From an uncultured Atopobiaceae bacterium (lineage in GTDB: Bacteria > Actinomycetota > Coriobacteriia > Coriobacteriales > Atopobiaceae), in assembly GCA_944320975.1 (NCBI GenBank), contig CALUJM010000001.1:186001-250000 (forward strand): a stretch of 64,000 bases of DNA, given 5' to 3'. Below the pieces are notes generated by a model, which saw nothing but the letters and a program-made list of their open reading frames with translations, was not told the origin of the DNA and did not search any database. The translations under genes and the position numbers were made by a program. Positions 43,658 through 52,603 of the stretch are shown one piece after another; position 1 is the first letter of the stretch; every line of letters begins with the position of its first letter.

Positions 43658-44350
43658 ATGCAGCCCATCCAAGAGCGCGAGACCCGCGGGGTGGCGGTCT
43701 TCGACTTCGACGGCACCTCCATCAGGGGGCAGTCGGGGTCTCTCTTCACGCGCTACCTCTTCAGGAACCGCATCATGTCCCCGCGCAGCCTGGCGCGGCT
43801 GACCTGGTGGGGCGTCCGCTACAAGCTTCATCTGCCCTATCGTCAGGCCGAGGCGCGCGAGCTGGTCTTTGGCGCGCTCGCCGGGATGAGCTCCGAGCAG
43901 GTGGACGCCCTCATGGCGCGCTTCCACGACGAGGTGCTCGCGCCGCGGTATCGCCGCCGCGCGCTCGAGGAGGTCCAGAGCTGCCGCGCTCAGGGCCTCG
44001 CCGTGCTGCTGGTGTCGGCGACCTTCGAGCCCATCGCGCGCCGCGCGGCGCAGATGATGGATGCCGACGGGTTCGCAGCGACCAAGATGGCGCGCGGCGC
44101 GGACGGCGCCTATACCGGCGAGGTCGACGGGATCGTCGTCGCGGGGGCCGAGAAGTACCGCGCCGCCGCGCGCTGGTGCGACGAGCGGTTCGGCGCCGGC
44201 CGCTGGTCGCTCGAGGCGGCCTACGGCGACCACCACAGCGACGCCGACCTTCTCGCCCACGCGCGAAGGCCCTACGCGGTCTGCCCGGGCAAGACGCTCG
44301 CGGTCGCTGCGCGGCGCAACGGCTGGAAGATTCTTGATTGGGACGCCTAG
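43658..44350 (+). CDS. HAD-superfamily phosphatase (subfamily IB, SerB-like)
   Basis: 230 aa. Motif I FDFDGTS (about 16-22), motif II LLVSATFEP, motif III Lys with the EKYRAAARWCDERFG region, and motif IV AYGDHHSDADLL. Subfamily IB members dephosphorylate phosphoserine and other small phosphates. The ATG at 43658 is chosen because longer forms cross the tRNA-proximal region; the ribosome-binding site (GGGGACG) is modest. Confidence 0.85.
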   Translation: MQPIQERETRGVAVFDFDGTSIRGQSGSLFTRYLFRNRIMSPRSLARLTWWGVRYKLHLPYRQAEARELVFGALAGMSSEQVDALMARFHDEVLAPRYRRRALEEVQSCRAQGLAVLLVSATFEPIARRAAQMMDADGFAATKMARGADGAYTGEVDGIVVAGAEKYRAAARWCDERFGAGRWSLEAAYGDHHSDADLLAHARRPYAVCPGKTLAVAARRNGWKILDWDA

Positions 44351-44371
44351 CCGGCGTCAGGAGGTGCGGAC

Positions 44372-44863
44372 ATGGACATTTCCAGAAAGACCGACTATGC
44401 CCTGCGCATGCTCGCCGAGCTCGTCGAGGACCCCGACGGCGTCGTGTCGGTGCGCACGGCGGCCCGGGAAAACGACGTCCCCTACTCGTTTGCCCGCTCG
44501 ATCCAGCACGACCTGGCGGTCGCCGGGATCGTCGAGAACGCCCGCGGGGCAAACGGGGGCATGCGGCTGGCCGTCGACCCCGAGAAGACCACGCTGCTGC
44601 AGCTCGTCGAGGCGCTCCAGGGCCCCGTCGAGGTGTCGTGCTGCGCCAATCCCGCCGGCGACGGGCGCCCCTGCCCCAACCGCCCGACGTGCCATTTCAC
44701 ACCGGTGTGGTGCAACGCCGAGCACCTGCTGCGCTCGTTCTTCTCGTCCGTGACGCTGCGCCAGCTCGTCTGCGAAGGGCTCTCGCCCGTCTTCACGGGG
44801 GGCTTCGAGCTCGTCGACGAGGCCAGCGCCCGCGAGGCGGCCGCCCGGGCGGCCCGCGGATGA
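44372..44863 (+). CDS. Rrf2-family (IscR/NsrR-type) regulator
   Basis: 163 aa. N-terminal winged helix (MDISRKTDYALRMLAELV), then GANGGMRLAVDP. The cysteine loop has Cys90/91, Cys101, Cys107 and Cys114, matching the Fe-S-binding arrangement of IscR/NsrR-type sensors. It likely senses iron-sulfur, nitric oxide or redox state. Its TGA overlaps the mutY-like ATG, and it lies ~900 bp upstream of rubrerythrin, whose promoter carries a palindrome that it might bind. Confidence 0.9.
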   Translation: MDISRKTDYALRMLAELVEDPDGVVSVRTAARENDVPYSFARSIQHDLAVAGIVENARGANGGMRLAVDPEKTTLLQLVEALQGPVEVSCCANPAGDGRPCPNRPTCHFTPVWCNAEHLLRSFFSSVTLRQLVCEGLSPVFTGGFELVDEASAREAAARAARG

Positions 44864-45747
44864 GCGGGGAGTCCGGACCCGGCGGCCGGCGCCTCGCGGC
44901 GTTCAGGGAGACGGTGCTCGCCCGCGGGGCCGAGCTGTACCGCGACCTCCCGTGGCGCCGCACGCGCGACCCGTACGAGATCTGGATATCCGAGGTCATG
45001 CTCCAGCAGACGCAGACCTCCCGCGTCGACGGCCGCTGGCAGCGCTGGCTCCAGCGCTTTCCCACGGTGCGCGCCCTGGCGTCGGCCGACCCGGCGGACG
45101 TCCTCGACGAGTGGCAGGGCCTCGGCTACAACCGGCGCGCCCTGGCGCTGCACCGTGCCGCGCAGGCGATCGCCGCAGCCGGCGGGACGGTTCCCGCCGA
45201 CGCCCGGGCCCTCGAGGCCCTTCCCGGCATCGGGCCTGCGACGGCGGCGGGAATCCTCGCCTTCGCCTACGACCTCCCCGGCGTCTACCTTGAGACCAAC
45301 GTGCGCGCCGTCTTCCTCCACGAGCTCTTTGCGGACAGGGACAAGGTGAGCGACCGCGAGCTCGTTCCGCTCGTGCGGGAGACCTGCCCGACGAGCGCGG
45401 ACGACCCCGCGGACGACCCGCGGACGTGGTACTACGCCCTGTTGGATTACGGCGCCTACCTCAAGCGCACGGTCCCCAACCCGAGCCGCCGCTCAAGCGG
45501 CCATGCCCGCCAGTCGCGCTTCGAGGGGTCGCATCGCCAGAAGCGCGCCGAGCTGCTGCGGCTCCTCCTCTCCCATCGCGACGACGCGCCGGGCGGCGCC
45601 GATTTGGGGACGCTTGCGGAGGAGCTTGCTTCAGAAGAGCTCGAAGCGGGTAGAAGTGGGGTCAAGACCGCCGACGTCCAGGCCCTTCTGGAGGAGCTCT
45701 CCCGCGAGGGATTCTGTCGAGAAGAACATGGCATCTGGCGGCTCTAA
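44860..45747 (+). CDS. MutY-like adenine DNA glycosylase lacking the Fe-S cluster
   Basis: 295 aa HhH-GPD protein. Catalytic-Glu motif ISEVMLQQTQTSRV (about 43-56) and HhH motif LEALPGIGPATAAGILAFAYD match MutY, which removes A opposite 8-oxoG. Differences: the C-terminal 4Fe-4S cysteines are absent (LDYGAYLKRTVPNPSRRSSGH), the usual DGNV reads ETNV, and there is no NUDIX-like C-terminal domain. The FEGSHRQKR segment is typical of a cluster-less clade. Translationally coupled to the Rrf2 gene (ATGA). Confidence 0.85.
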   Translation: MSGESGPGGRRLAAFRETVLARGAELYRDLPWRRTRDPYEIWISEVMLQQTQTSRVDGRWQRWLQRFPTVRALASADPADVLDEWQGLGYNRRALALHRAAQAIAAAGGTVPADARALEALPGIGPATAAGILAFAYDLPGVYLETNVRAVFLHELFADRDKVSDRELVPLVRETCPTSADDPADDPRTWYYALLDYGAYLKRTVPNPSRRSSGHARQSRFEGSHRQKRAELLRLLLSHRDDAPGGADLGTLAEELASEELEAGRSGVKTADVQALLEELSREGFCREEHGIWRL

Positions 45748-45748
45748 C

Positions 45749-45763
45749 TGATACAATGTATCA
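45749..45763 (+). promoter_or_regulatory. Palindromic operator over the rubrerythrin -10
   Basis: TGATACA-A-TGTATCA is a perfect 15-bp palindrome and contains a -10-like TACAAT (45752-45757). It begins two bases after the mutY-like stop. A repressor bound here would block the rubrerythrin promoter; the upstream Rrf2 protein or a PerR/Fur-type protein are candidates. Confidence 0.6.
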
Positions 45764-45820
45764 ATAAGTCGGGACTAGGCCCGACCGAGACGTCCCCGCG
45801 GGGACAGGAGAGGAGCGCCC

Positions 45821-46366
45821 ATGGCCGTTGACTTCGAGAGCTCGCAGACGAAGAAGAACCTCGAGGCCGCGTTCGCCGGCGAGTCCCAGGCGACCAACAA
45901 GTACGCTTACTACGCGAGCAAGGCCAAGAAGGAGGGCTACGTCCAGATCTCCAACATCTTCACGGAGACCTCTGGCAACGAGCGCGAGCACGCCAAGCTC
46001 TGGTTCAAGTACCTCCACGGCGGCGAGGTGCCCGACACCCTGACCAACATCAAGGACGCCGCCGCGGGCGAGAACTACGAGTGGACCGACATGTACAAGG
46101 GCTTCGCGGAGACCGCCGAGGCCGAGGGCTTCACCGAGATCGCCGCCAAGTTCCGCATGGTCGGCGAGGTCGAGAAGCACCACGAGGAGCGCTACAACAA
46201 GCTCGCCGAGCGCGTCGAGAAGGGCGAGGTCTTCGCGCGCGAGGGCGTCAAGGTCTGGAAGTGCCTCAACTGCGGCCACCTGCACGTGGGCGCCGAGGCC
46301 CCCGAGGTCTGCCCGGTGTGCAACCACCCCAAGGCCTACTTCGAGGAGCACTCGATTAACTACTAG
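45821..46366 (+). CDS. rbr: Rubrerythrin
   Basis: 181 aa non-haem iron peroxidase that protects anaerobes from hydrogen peroxide. Diiron ligands lie in [14 protein letters not shown] (about 19-32), [17 protein letters not shown] and [11 protein letters not shown]. The C-terminal rubredoxin-like domain has CLNCGHLH and CPVCNHP. AGGAGAGGAG precedes the ATG at 45821. It is likely controlled through the palindrome over its promoter. Confidence 0.96.
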   Translation: MAVDFESSQTKKNLEAAFAGESQATNKYAYYASKAKKEGYVQISNIFTETSGNEREHAKLWFKYLHGGEVPDTLTNIKDAAAGENYEWTDMYKGFAETAEAEGFTEIAAKFRMVGEVEKHHEERYNKLAERVEKGEVFAREGVKVWKCLNCGHLHVGAEAPEVCPVCNHPKAYFEEHSINY

Positions 46367-46391
46367 CATCCTCAGCTGAACGCATGGGAAG

Positions 46392-46454
46392 GGCCCGCCG
46401 GCCTGCACGCAAGAGCGCGCTACGCGAAACTCTTGCTTAGCAGGCCGGCGGGCC
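46392..46454. terminator. Long three-tier hairpin after rubrerythrin
   Basis: Outer stem GGCCCGCCGGCCTG (46392-46405) with 46441-46454. Middle stem GCAAGAG (46409-46415) with CTCTTGC (46430-46436). Inner CGCG-CTA-CGCG. No T-run. It begins 25 nt after the rbr stop and probably ends that transcript; a structured RNA is also possible. Confidence 0.6.
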
Positions 46455-46669
46455 TCGCGCGTTCAGGGTCGCTCGCGCCGCGAAGGAGGGTGTCGGTCGC
46501 CGGCGGGCGCCAACCGACCCCTGCTCGCGGCCGCATTGCTTGCACTCGCGGTTTTTTCGTGGACAGTGCATTGACTGAATTGGCACAATGGAGTTGTTCT
46601 GCGCGCATCCGCCATCGCGCCGGAATGCCCGCGCACGGGGCGCGGCGCACGACCTTCGAGGAGTGAGGC
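46455..46669 (+). promoter_or_regulatory. Upstream region of the glycogen cluster
   Basis: No gene. GTCGGT-CGCCGGCGGGCGCC-ACCGAC (46494-46520) can fold as a hairpin. TTGACT (46571-46576) and CACAAT (46583-46588) are promoter-like but too close together to be one unit, so the glgB promoter is not resolved. Confidence 0.35.
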
Positions 46670-48826
46670 ATGGAAGCTCTCGACAGCACGCTCTACCTGA
46701 GCAACGACGACCTGTTCCTGTTCGCTCGCGGCGAGTGGTATCGCAGCTACGAGAAGATGGGCGCCCACCCCGCCAAAGCTGACGACGGGACGAAGGGCTA
46801 CCACTTCGCCGTCTGGGCGCCCCACGTCCAGAGCGTCTACGTCATCGGCGAGTTCAACGGGTGGGACGAGACGGCCACCCCGCTCACTCAGACCGAGTCC
46901 GGCGGCGTCTGGGAGGGCTTCGTCCCCGGCATCGAGGGCGAGTGCCTCTACAAGTACCTGATCGTCACCGCCAACGGAGACAAGCTCTACAAGGCGGACC
47001 CCTACGGCTTCTACGCCGAGAAGATTCCGGGCACCGCGTCGCGCACCTTCGACCTGGCCGGCTACAAGTGGGGCGACGGCACCTACATGAAGAAGCGCGC
47101 CGCCCGCAACATGTTCAAGGAGCCGCTCAACATCTTCGAGGTGCACCTGGGCAGCTGGCGCCGCCACGGAGACGAGCCCCAGGGCGAGCCGCGCCCCGAC
47201 GGCACCTACCCCGGCCCCGGCGACCCGTTCCCCGCGCAGCGCGGCGTCGTCTACTCCTATGACGACCTCGCCGAGGAGCTGGTGGCTTACGTCAAGGAGA
47301 TGGGCTACTCCCACATCGAGGTCATGCCGGTCAACGAGCACCCCTTCGACGGCTCCTGGGGCTACCAGCCCACGGGCTACTACGCGGCGACCTCGCGCTA
47401 CGGCAACCCCAAGCAGTTCATGCACTTCGTCGACGCCTGCCACAAGGCCGGCATCGGCGTGATCCTCGACTGGGTCCCCGGCGGCTTCTGCGCGAACTCC
47501 GAGGGCCTCGCCACGTTCAACGGCGAGATGCTCTACGAGCACAAGATCCACCCCAACTGGAACACCCACCAGTTCGACTACTCCCGCGGCGAGGTCCGCA
47601 GCTTCCTGGTCTCCAACGCCCTGTTCTGGGCCGAGCGCTTCCACGCCGACGGCATCCGCATGGACGGCGTCTCGAGCATGCTCTACATGAACTTCGGCAT
47701 CGACGACCCGGGCCAGAAGCGCTTCAACGAGAAGGGCACCGAGGAGGACCTCAACGCCTCCGCCTTCATCCGCCAGACCAACGCGGCGATGGGCAAGTTC
47801 TACCCCGACGTCATGATGATCGCCGAGGAGTCCACGGCGTGGCCCCTGGTCACCTACCCGCCCGAGAACGGCGGCCTGGGCTTCCACTTCAAGTGGGACA
47901 TGGGCTGGATGAACGACACGCTGCACTACATGCAGACCGACTTCCCGTGGCGCCCGGGCAACCACCGCATGCTCACGTTCTCCACGATGTACCAGTTCAA
48001 CGAGAACTTCATCCTGCCGCTCAGCCACGACGAGGTCGTCAACGGCAAGTGCTCGCTGATCACGCGCATGCCGGGCGACTACTGGCGCCAGTTCGCGGGC
48101 ATGAGGGCGCTCGCCTTCTACCAGATCGCGCACTCCGGCGGCAAGCTCAACTTCATGGGCAACGAGATCGCGCAGTTCATCGAGTGGCGCTACTACGAGG
48201 CCATCCAGTACTTCCTCGCCGAGCAGTACGAGACCCACCGCCACCAGCAGACCTACGTCCGCGAGCTCAACCGCTTCTACAACGAGCACCCCGCCCTCTG
48301 GCAGCGGGCCTTCGAGTCCGAGGGCTTCGAGTGGATCGACGCCGACAACGCCGACCAGTCGATCGTCACCTTCATCCGCAAGGGCGACAAGCCGGGCGAC
48401 GAGCTGGTCATCCTGATCAACTTCGACGTCAACGCCCGCGAGGACTTCCGCATGGGCGTTCCGGAGTGGGGCGTCTACGAGGAGCTCTTCAACTCCGACG
48501 AGGAGCGCTTCGGCGGCTCCGGCGTCGTCAACACCGGCAAGATCAAGTGCCAGGACGAGCCGTGGAACGGCCGCGAGCAGTCCGTCGTCGTCCGCGTCCC
48601 GCCGCTGGCCGGCATGGTCCTCAAGCGCACCGGCGCCCTGCGTCGCCCCGCCAAGAAGACGGCCGCCAAGACTACCGCTGCTAAGACGACCACGAAGGCC
48701 GCCGGGACCAAGACCAAGGCTGCGGCCAAGACGACGGCGGCTAAGACGGCTACGACCAAGAAGGCGCCCGCCAAGAAGGCTCCTGCCCAGAAGTCAGCAG
48801 CTCGTAAGAAGGCTTCGGAGGAGTAA
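46670..48826 (+). CDS. glgB: 1,4-alpha-glucan branching enzyme with lysine/alanine-rich tail
   Basis: 718 aa GH13 enzyme that makes alpha-1,6 branches in glycogen. N-terminal CBM48 (about 35-130, FAVWAPHVQSVYVIGEFNGW). Catalytic Asp in FHADGIRMDGVSSM (about 335), Glu in MIAEEST and Asp in LSHDEVVNGK. The region-I motif reads WVPGGF where WVPGHF is usual, so the conserved His is Gly. Residues ~661-718 are a KTAAKTT/KKAPAKK tail resembling histone H1-like proteins, which is not part of the family. GAGGAG precedes the ATG. Confidence 0.95.
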   Translation: MEALDSTLYLSNDDLFLFARGEWYRSYEKMGAHPAKADDGTKGYHFAVWAPHVQSVYVIGEFNGWDETATPLTQTESGGVWEGFVPGIEGECLYKYLIVTANGDKLYKADPYGFYAEKIPGTASRTFDLAGYKWGDGTYMKKRAARNMFKEPLNIFEVHLGSWRRHGDEPQGEPRPDGTYPGPGDPFPAQRGVVYSYDDLAEELVAYVKEMGYSHIEVMPVNEHPFDGSWGYQPTGYYAATSRYGNPKQFMHFVDACHKAGIGVILDWVPGGFCANSEGLATFNGEMLYEHKIHPNWNTHQFDYSRGEVRSFLVSNALFWAERFHADGIRMDGVSSMLYMNFGIDDPGQKRFNEKGTEEDLNASAFIRQTNAAMGKFYPDVMMIAEESTAWPLVTYPPENGGLGFHFKWDMGWMNDTLHYMQTDFPWRPGNHRMLTFSTMYQFNENFILPLSHDEVVNGKCSLITRMPGDYWRQFAGMRALAFYQIAHSGGKLNFMGNEIAQFIEWRYYEAIQYFLAEQYETHRHQQTYVRELNRFYNEHPALWQRAFESEGFEWIDADNADQSIVTFIRKGDKPGDELVILINFDVNAREDFRMGVPEWGVYEELFNSDEERFGGSGVVNTGKIKCQDEPWNGREQSVVVRVPPLAGMVLKRTGALRRPAKKTAAKTTAAKTTTKAAGTKTKAAAKTTAAKTATTKKAPAKKAPAQKSAARKKASEE

Positions 48827-48845
48827 CCGGAGTAGTAAGCTTAAC

Positions 48846-48869
48846 GGGGCCGCCCAGCCGGGCGGCCCC
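48846..48869 (+). terminator. Hairpin between glgB and glgP
   Basis: GGGGCCGCCC-AGC-CGGGCGGCCCC (approximate stem), 20 nt after the glgB stop and followed by ATACC, not a T-run. It could end most transcripts or stabilise the glgB 3' end. Confidence 0.55.
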
Positions 48870-48961
48870 ATACCGCTAGGGGCCGGTAAGCGACGACGGT
48901 CCCCGCGCGGCGTCCCGGCCGCGTGCCCCCATGTCCTTGTCGCCCGATCTGAGGAGATGTT

Positions 48962-51394
48962 TTGGCTACCGAGAAGATCTTTGAGAACGAGCAGGACTTC
49001 ATCGAGCAGTATCGTGAGGCCTGCATGACGAAGTACGGCTCCAAGTTCGAGGAGTGCAGCAGCCAGGAGCAGTTCTACGTGCTCGCCGAGCTCATCGCAA
49101 GCAAGGCCCGCGCCATCCAGACGAGCTCCCACACCAAGGACGAGAAGAAGGTCTACTACTTCTCCCTCGAGTTCCTGATCGGCCCCCTGCTCGACAACTA
49201 CCTGATCAACTTCGGCATCCGCGACCTCGTCGCCCAGGGCATCGAGTCCATGGGCGCCAACCTCGAGGAGATCTGCCGCCAGGAGGTCGACCCGGGCCTG
49301 GGCAACGGCGGCCTGGGCCGCCTGGCCGCGTGCTTCCTCGACTCCATGGCCCACGAGGGCATCGCCGGCTACGGCAACGGCATGCGCTATCGCTACGGCC
49401 TCTTCCGCCAGTACATCGAGGGCGGCCGCCAGGTCGAGCGCACGGACAACTGGCTCGCCAACGGCTTCCCCTGGGAGACCCGCAAGGACGGCAGCTCGGT
49501 GCTGGTGCGCTTTGGCGGCCAGGTCGTGCGCCACGAGGAGAACGGCCACTTCTGGTTCACGCAGGAGGGCGGCGAGATCGTCCGCGCCGTCCCCTACGAC
49601 GTGCCCATCGTCGGCTTTGGCGGCAAGGTCGTGAACAAGCTGCGCCTGTGGTCGGCCGAGCCCTACACCGAGGACTTCGACCTCGACGCCTTCAACGCCG
49701 GCGACTACGCCCGCGCCAACAAGTTCCGCTCCGACGTCGAGGCCATCTCCACGATCCTCTATCCCAACGACGCCGGCGAGCACGGCCGCATGCTGCGCAT
49801 GAAGCAGGAGTACCTCTTCGTCTCCGCCGGCCTCCAGACCATCCTGCGCACCTACGAGCGCGAGTTCGGCCAGGACTGGGAGAACCTCGGCAAGCGCGTC
49901 TCCATCCACACCAACGACACGCACCCCGCCATGTGCGGACCCGAGCTCATGCGCATCCTCGTGGACGAGAAGGGCGTGGGCTTCGACGAGGCGTACAAGA
50001 TCTGCAAGGAGACCATCTCCTTCACCAACCACACGGTCATGCCCGAGGCTCTGGAGAAGTGGCCGATCAACACCTTCCGCAACCTCCTGCCGCGCCTCTA
50101 CATGTTCATCGACGAGATCGACCGCCGCTACCGCGACAACCTCGCCACGCACCTCTCGCCCAACGACGGCAACTGGACCAGCGTCCTCGAGAAGACCGCG
50201 ATCCTGTGGGACGGCCAGGTGCGCATGGCCAACCTCTCGATCATCTTCTCGCACTCGATCAACGGCGTCTCCGCGCTGCACACGCAGATCCTCAAGGACA
50301 CGGTCTTCCACGAGTTCTACGAGATGATGCCGCACCGCTTCAACAACAAGACCAACGGCGTGACGCACCGCCGCTTCCTCTGCGAGGCCAACCCGTCCTA
50401 CTCCAAGCTCATCACCGAGGCCATCGGCGACGGCTGGCTCGACGACGCCATGGAGCTCGAGAAGCTCGTGCCCTTCGAGCAGGACGCCGCGTTCCTCGAG
50501 GGCATGGAGGCCGCCAAGAAGGCCGACAAGGAGCGCCTCGCCGCCTACATCAAGGAGGCCTCGGGCGTCGAGCTCGACACCAACATGGTCTTCGACGTCC
50601 AGGTCAAGCGCTTCCACGCCTACAAGCGCCAGCTCCTCAACGTCTTCAAGGTGCTCGACATCTACAACCGCCTCCTCACCGACCCGAGCTACAACCCGCG
50701 CCCGACGGCGTTCATCTTCTCCGGCAAGGCCGCCCAGAGCTACACCTTCGCCAAGGAGGTCATCCGCCTGATCAACTCGGTGGCCGACGTCATCAACAGC
50801 GACGAGCGCGTGAACGACAAGATCAAGGTCGCCTTCGTGCCCAACTTCGCGGTCTCCAACGCGCAGCTCATCTACTCCGCGGCCGAGATCTCCGAGCAGA
50901 TCAGCGTGGCCGGCGCCGAGGCCTCCGGCACCTCCAACATGAAGCTCATGATGAACGCTGCCATCACGCTCGGCACCTTCGACGGCGCCAACATCGAGAT
51001 CTCCGAGCTCGTGGGTCCCGAGAACATCAAGATCTTCGGCCTGCACGCCGACGAGGTCGACGCCCTGCGCGCCTCCGGCCGCTACTACGCCTGGGACATG
51101 TACAACGGCGACCGCGACCACCTCGGCCGCATCGTCGACGTGCTCACCGACGGCTCGCTGGCGCGCCTCTCGGGCAACTTCGACAGCATCCACGACTACC
51201 TCATGGTCGACAACGACCCGGATCTGGTCATGCGCGACTTCCACTCCTACGTCCAGGCGTGGAACGAGCTGACCGAGTTCTACGGCGACCGTGCTGCATG
51301 GAACAAGGCGGCGCTCCACAATACCGCCAAGGCCGGATACTTCTCTTCTGACCGAACAATCCGTGAGTACATGACTGACATCTGGCACATTTAG
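48962..51394 (+). CDS. glgP: Glycogen/maltodextrin phosphorylase
   Basis: 810 aa GT35 enzyme releasing glucose-1-phosphate from glycogen or maltodextrin. Signatures: [51 protein letters not shown] and the PLP-lysine region [20 protein letters not shown]. The start is a TTG at 48962 with TGAGGAG 7 nt upstream; no in-frame ATG fits the conserved N-terminus. Second gene of the glycogen cluster; a hairpin follows it. Confidence 0.96.
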   Translation: MATEKIFENEQDFIEQYREACMTKYGSKFEECSSQEQFYVLAELIASKARAIQTSSHTKDEKKVYYFSLEFLIGPLLDNYLINFGIRDLVAQGIESMGANLEEICRQEVDPGLGNGGLGRLAACFLDSMAHEGIAGYGNGMRYRYGLFRQYIEGGRQVERTDNWLANGFPWETRKDGSSVLVRFGGQVVRHEENGHFWFTQEGGEIVRAVPYDVPIVGFGGKVVNKLRLWSAEPYTEDFDLDAFNAGDYARANKFRSDVEAISTILYPNDAGEHGRMLRMKQEYLFVSAGLQTILRTYEREFGQDWENLGKRVSIHTNDTHPAMCGPELMRILVDEKGVGFDEAYKICKETISFTNHTVMPEALEKWPINTFRNLLPRLYMFIDEIDRRYRDNLATHLSPNDGNWTSVLEKTAILWDGQVRMANLSIIFSHSINGVSALHTQILKDTVFHEFYEMMPHRFNNKTNGVTHRRFLCEANPSYSKLITEAIGDGWLDDAMELEKLVPFEQDAAFLEGMEAAKKADKERLAAYIKEASGVELDTNMVFDVQVKRFHAYKRQLLNVFKVLDIYNRLLTDPSYNPRPTAFIFSGKAAQSYTFAKEVIRLINSVADVINSDERVNDKIKVAFVPNFAVSNAQLIYSAAEISEQISVAGAEASGTSNMKLMMNAAITLGTFDGANIEISELVGPENIKIFGLHADEVDALRASGRYYAWDMYNGDRDHLGRIVDVLTDGSLARLSGNFDSIHDYLMVDNDPDLVMRDFHSYVQAWNELTEFYGDRAAWNKAALHNTAKAGYFSSDRTIREYMTDIWHI

Positions 51395-51404
51395 GTGTAC
51401 GTGT

Positions 51405-51425
51405 TGGGGGGCCAACGGCCCCCCA
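51405..51425 (+). terminator. Hairpin between glgP and glgC
   Basis: GGGGGGCC-AAC-GGCCCCCC followed by ATGCAATG. It lacks a T-run; it may tune expression between the degradative and synthetic halves of the cluster. Confidence 0.5.
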
Positions 51426-51452
51426 TGCAATGGCTGTGAAAGGAGTGGGGGA

Positions 51453-52601
51453 ATGAGCAAGAAAGAGTGCATCGCAATGCTCCTGGCAGGTGGTCAGGGC
51501 AGCAGGCTCGGTGCGCTGACGAGCAACGTCGCCAAGCCGGCAGTCTCGTTCGGCGGCAAGTTCCGCATCATCGACTTCGCGCTTTCCAACTGCGCGAACT
51601 CGGGAATCACGACGGTTGGCGTGCTGACGCAGTATCGCCCCTACCTGCTGCACAGCTACATCGGCACCGGCGAGGCCTGGAACCTCGACGAGCGCGGCGG
51701 CGGCGTCTCGATCCTGCCGCCCTACGCCACCCAGACGGGCGGCGCCTGGTACGAGGGCACGGCCGACGCCGTGACCCAGAACCTCGGCTACATCGAGACC
51801 AACGACCCCGAGTACGTCCTCATCCTGTCGGGCGACCAGCTCTACCGCATGGACTACGACGACATGCTCGCCACCCACAAGGCGAACAACGCCGACCTCA
51901 CCATCGCAGTCATGCCCGTGCCCTGGGAGGAGGCCTCCCGCTTCGGCATCCTGACCGCCGAGGATGACGGCCGCATCACCAAGTTCTCCGAGAAGCCCAA
52001 GAAGCCCGATTCAAACCTCGCCTCCATGGGCATCTACATCTTCAACGCCGACCTCCTCGTCGAGACGCTGAAGGAGGACGCCAACGACCAGAACTCCAGC
52101 CACGATTTCGGCGGCGACATCATCCCCAAGCTCCTGGCCGACGGCAAGCGCCTGTTCACCTACAAGTTCGAGGGCTTCTGGCGCGACGTCGGCACCATCT
52201 CGAGCTACCACGAGACGAGCATGGACCTTCTCGGCCCCAACCCCGCCTTCGACATCTTCAGCACCACGTTCCCGATCATGAGCAACGCCTCCACCCGTCC
52301 GCCCGCGTTCGTGGGCAAGGACGCCACGATCGACGACTGCCTCGTCGCCAACGGCTGCCAGGTCTACGGCAACGTCAAGCACTCGATCCTCTCGACCGAC
52401 GCCTACGTCGGCGAGCGCGCCACGGTCATCGACTCCGTGCTGCTCCCGGGCGCCGTCGTCAAGGACGGTGCCAACGTCGTGCGCGCCATCCTGGGCGAGA
52501 ACTCCATGGTCGAGGAGAACGTCAGCGTCGGCAGCGTCGACACCACGAAGGACACCGCCGTCATCGGCAACGACGTGGTCGTCGGGAAGGGGGAGAACTA
52601 A
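51453..52601 (+). CDS. glgC: Glucose-1-phosphate adenylyltransferase, catalytic subunit
   Basis: 382 aa. Makes ADP-glucose from glucose-1-phosphate and ATP. Nucleotidyltransferase signature [35 protein letters not shown], substrate loop [10 protein letters not shown], and FSEKPK with the glucose-1-phosphate Lys. C-terminal left-handed beta-helix ([17 protein letters not shown]). AAAGGAG precedes the ATG. It abuts glgD (2 nt apart), the usual regulatory partner in GlgCD enzymes. Confidence 0.96.
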   Translation: MSKKECIAMLLAGGQGSRLGALTSNVAKPAVSFGGKFRIIDFALSNCANSGITTVGVLTQYRPYLLHSYIGTGEAWNLDERGGGVSILPPYATQTGGAWYEGTADAVTQNLGYIETNDPEYVLILSGDQLYRMDYDDMLATHKANNADLTIAVMPVPWEEASRFGILTAEDDGRITKFSEKPKKPDSNLASMGIYIFNADLLVETLKEDANDQNSSHDFGGDIIPKLLADGKRLFTYKFEGFWRDVGTISSYHETSMDLLGPNPAFDIFSTTFPIMSNASTRPPAFVGKDATIDDCLVANGCQVYGNVKHSILSTDAYVGERATVIDSVLLPGAVVKDGANVVRAILGENSMVEENVSVGSVDTTKDTAVIGNDVVVGKGEN

Positions 52602-52603
52602 TC

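Noticed and set aside
48794..51472. An 892-codon open frame antisense to glgP
   Set aside because: It is a compositional shadow of glgP; no recognisable motif.
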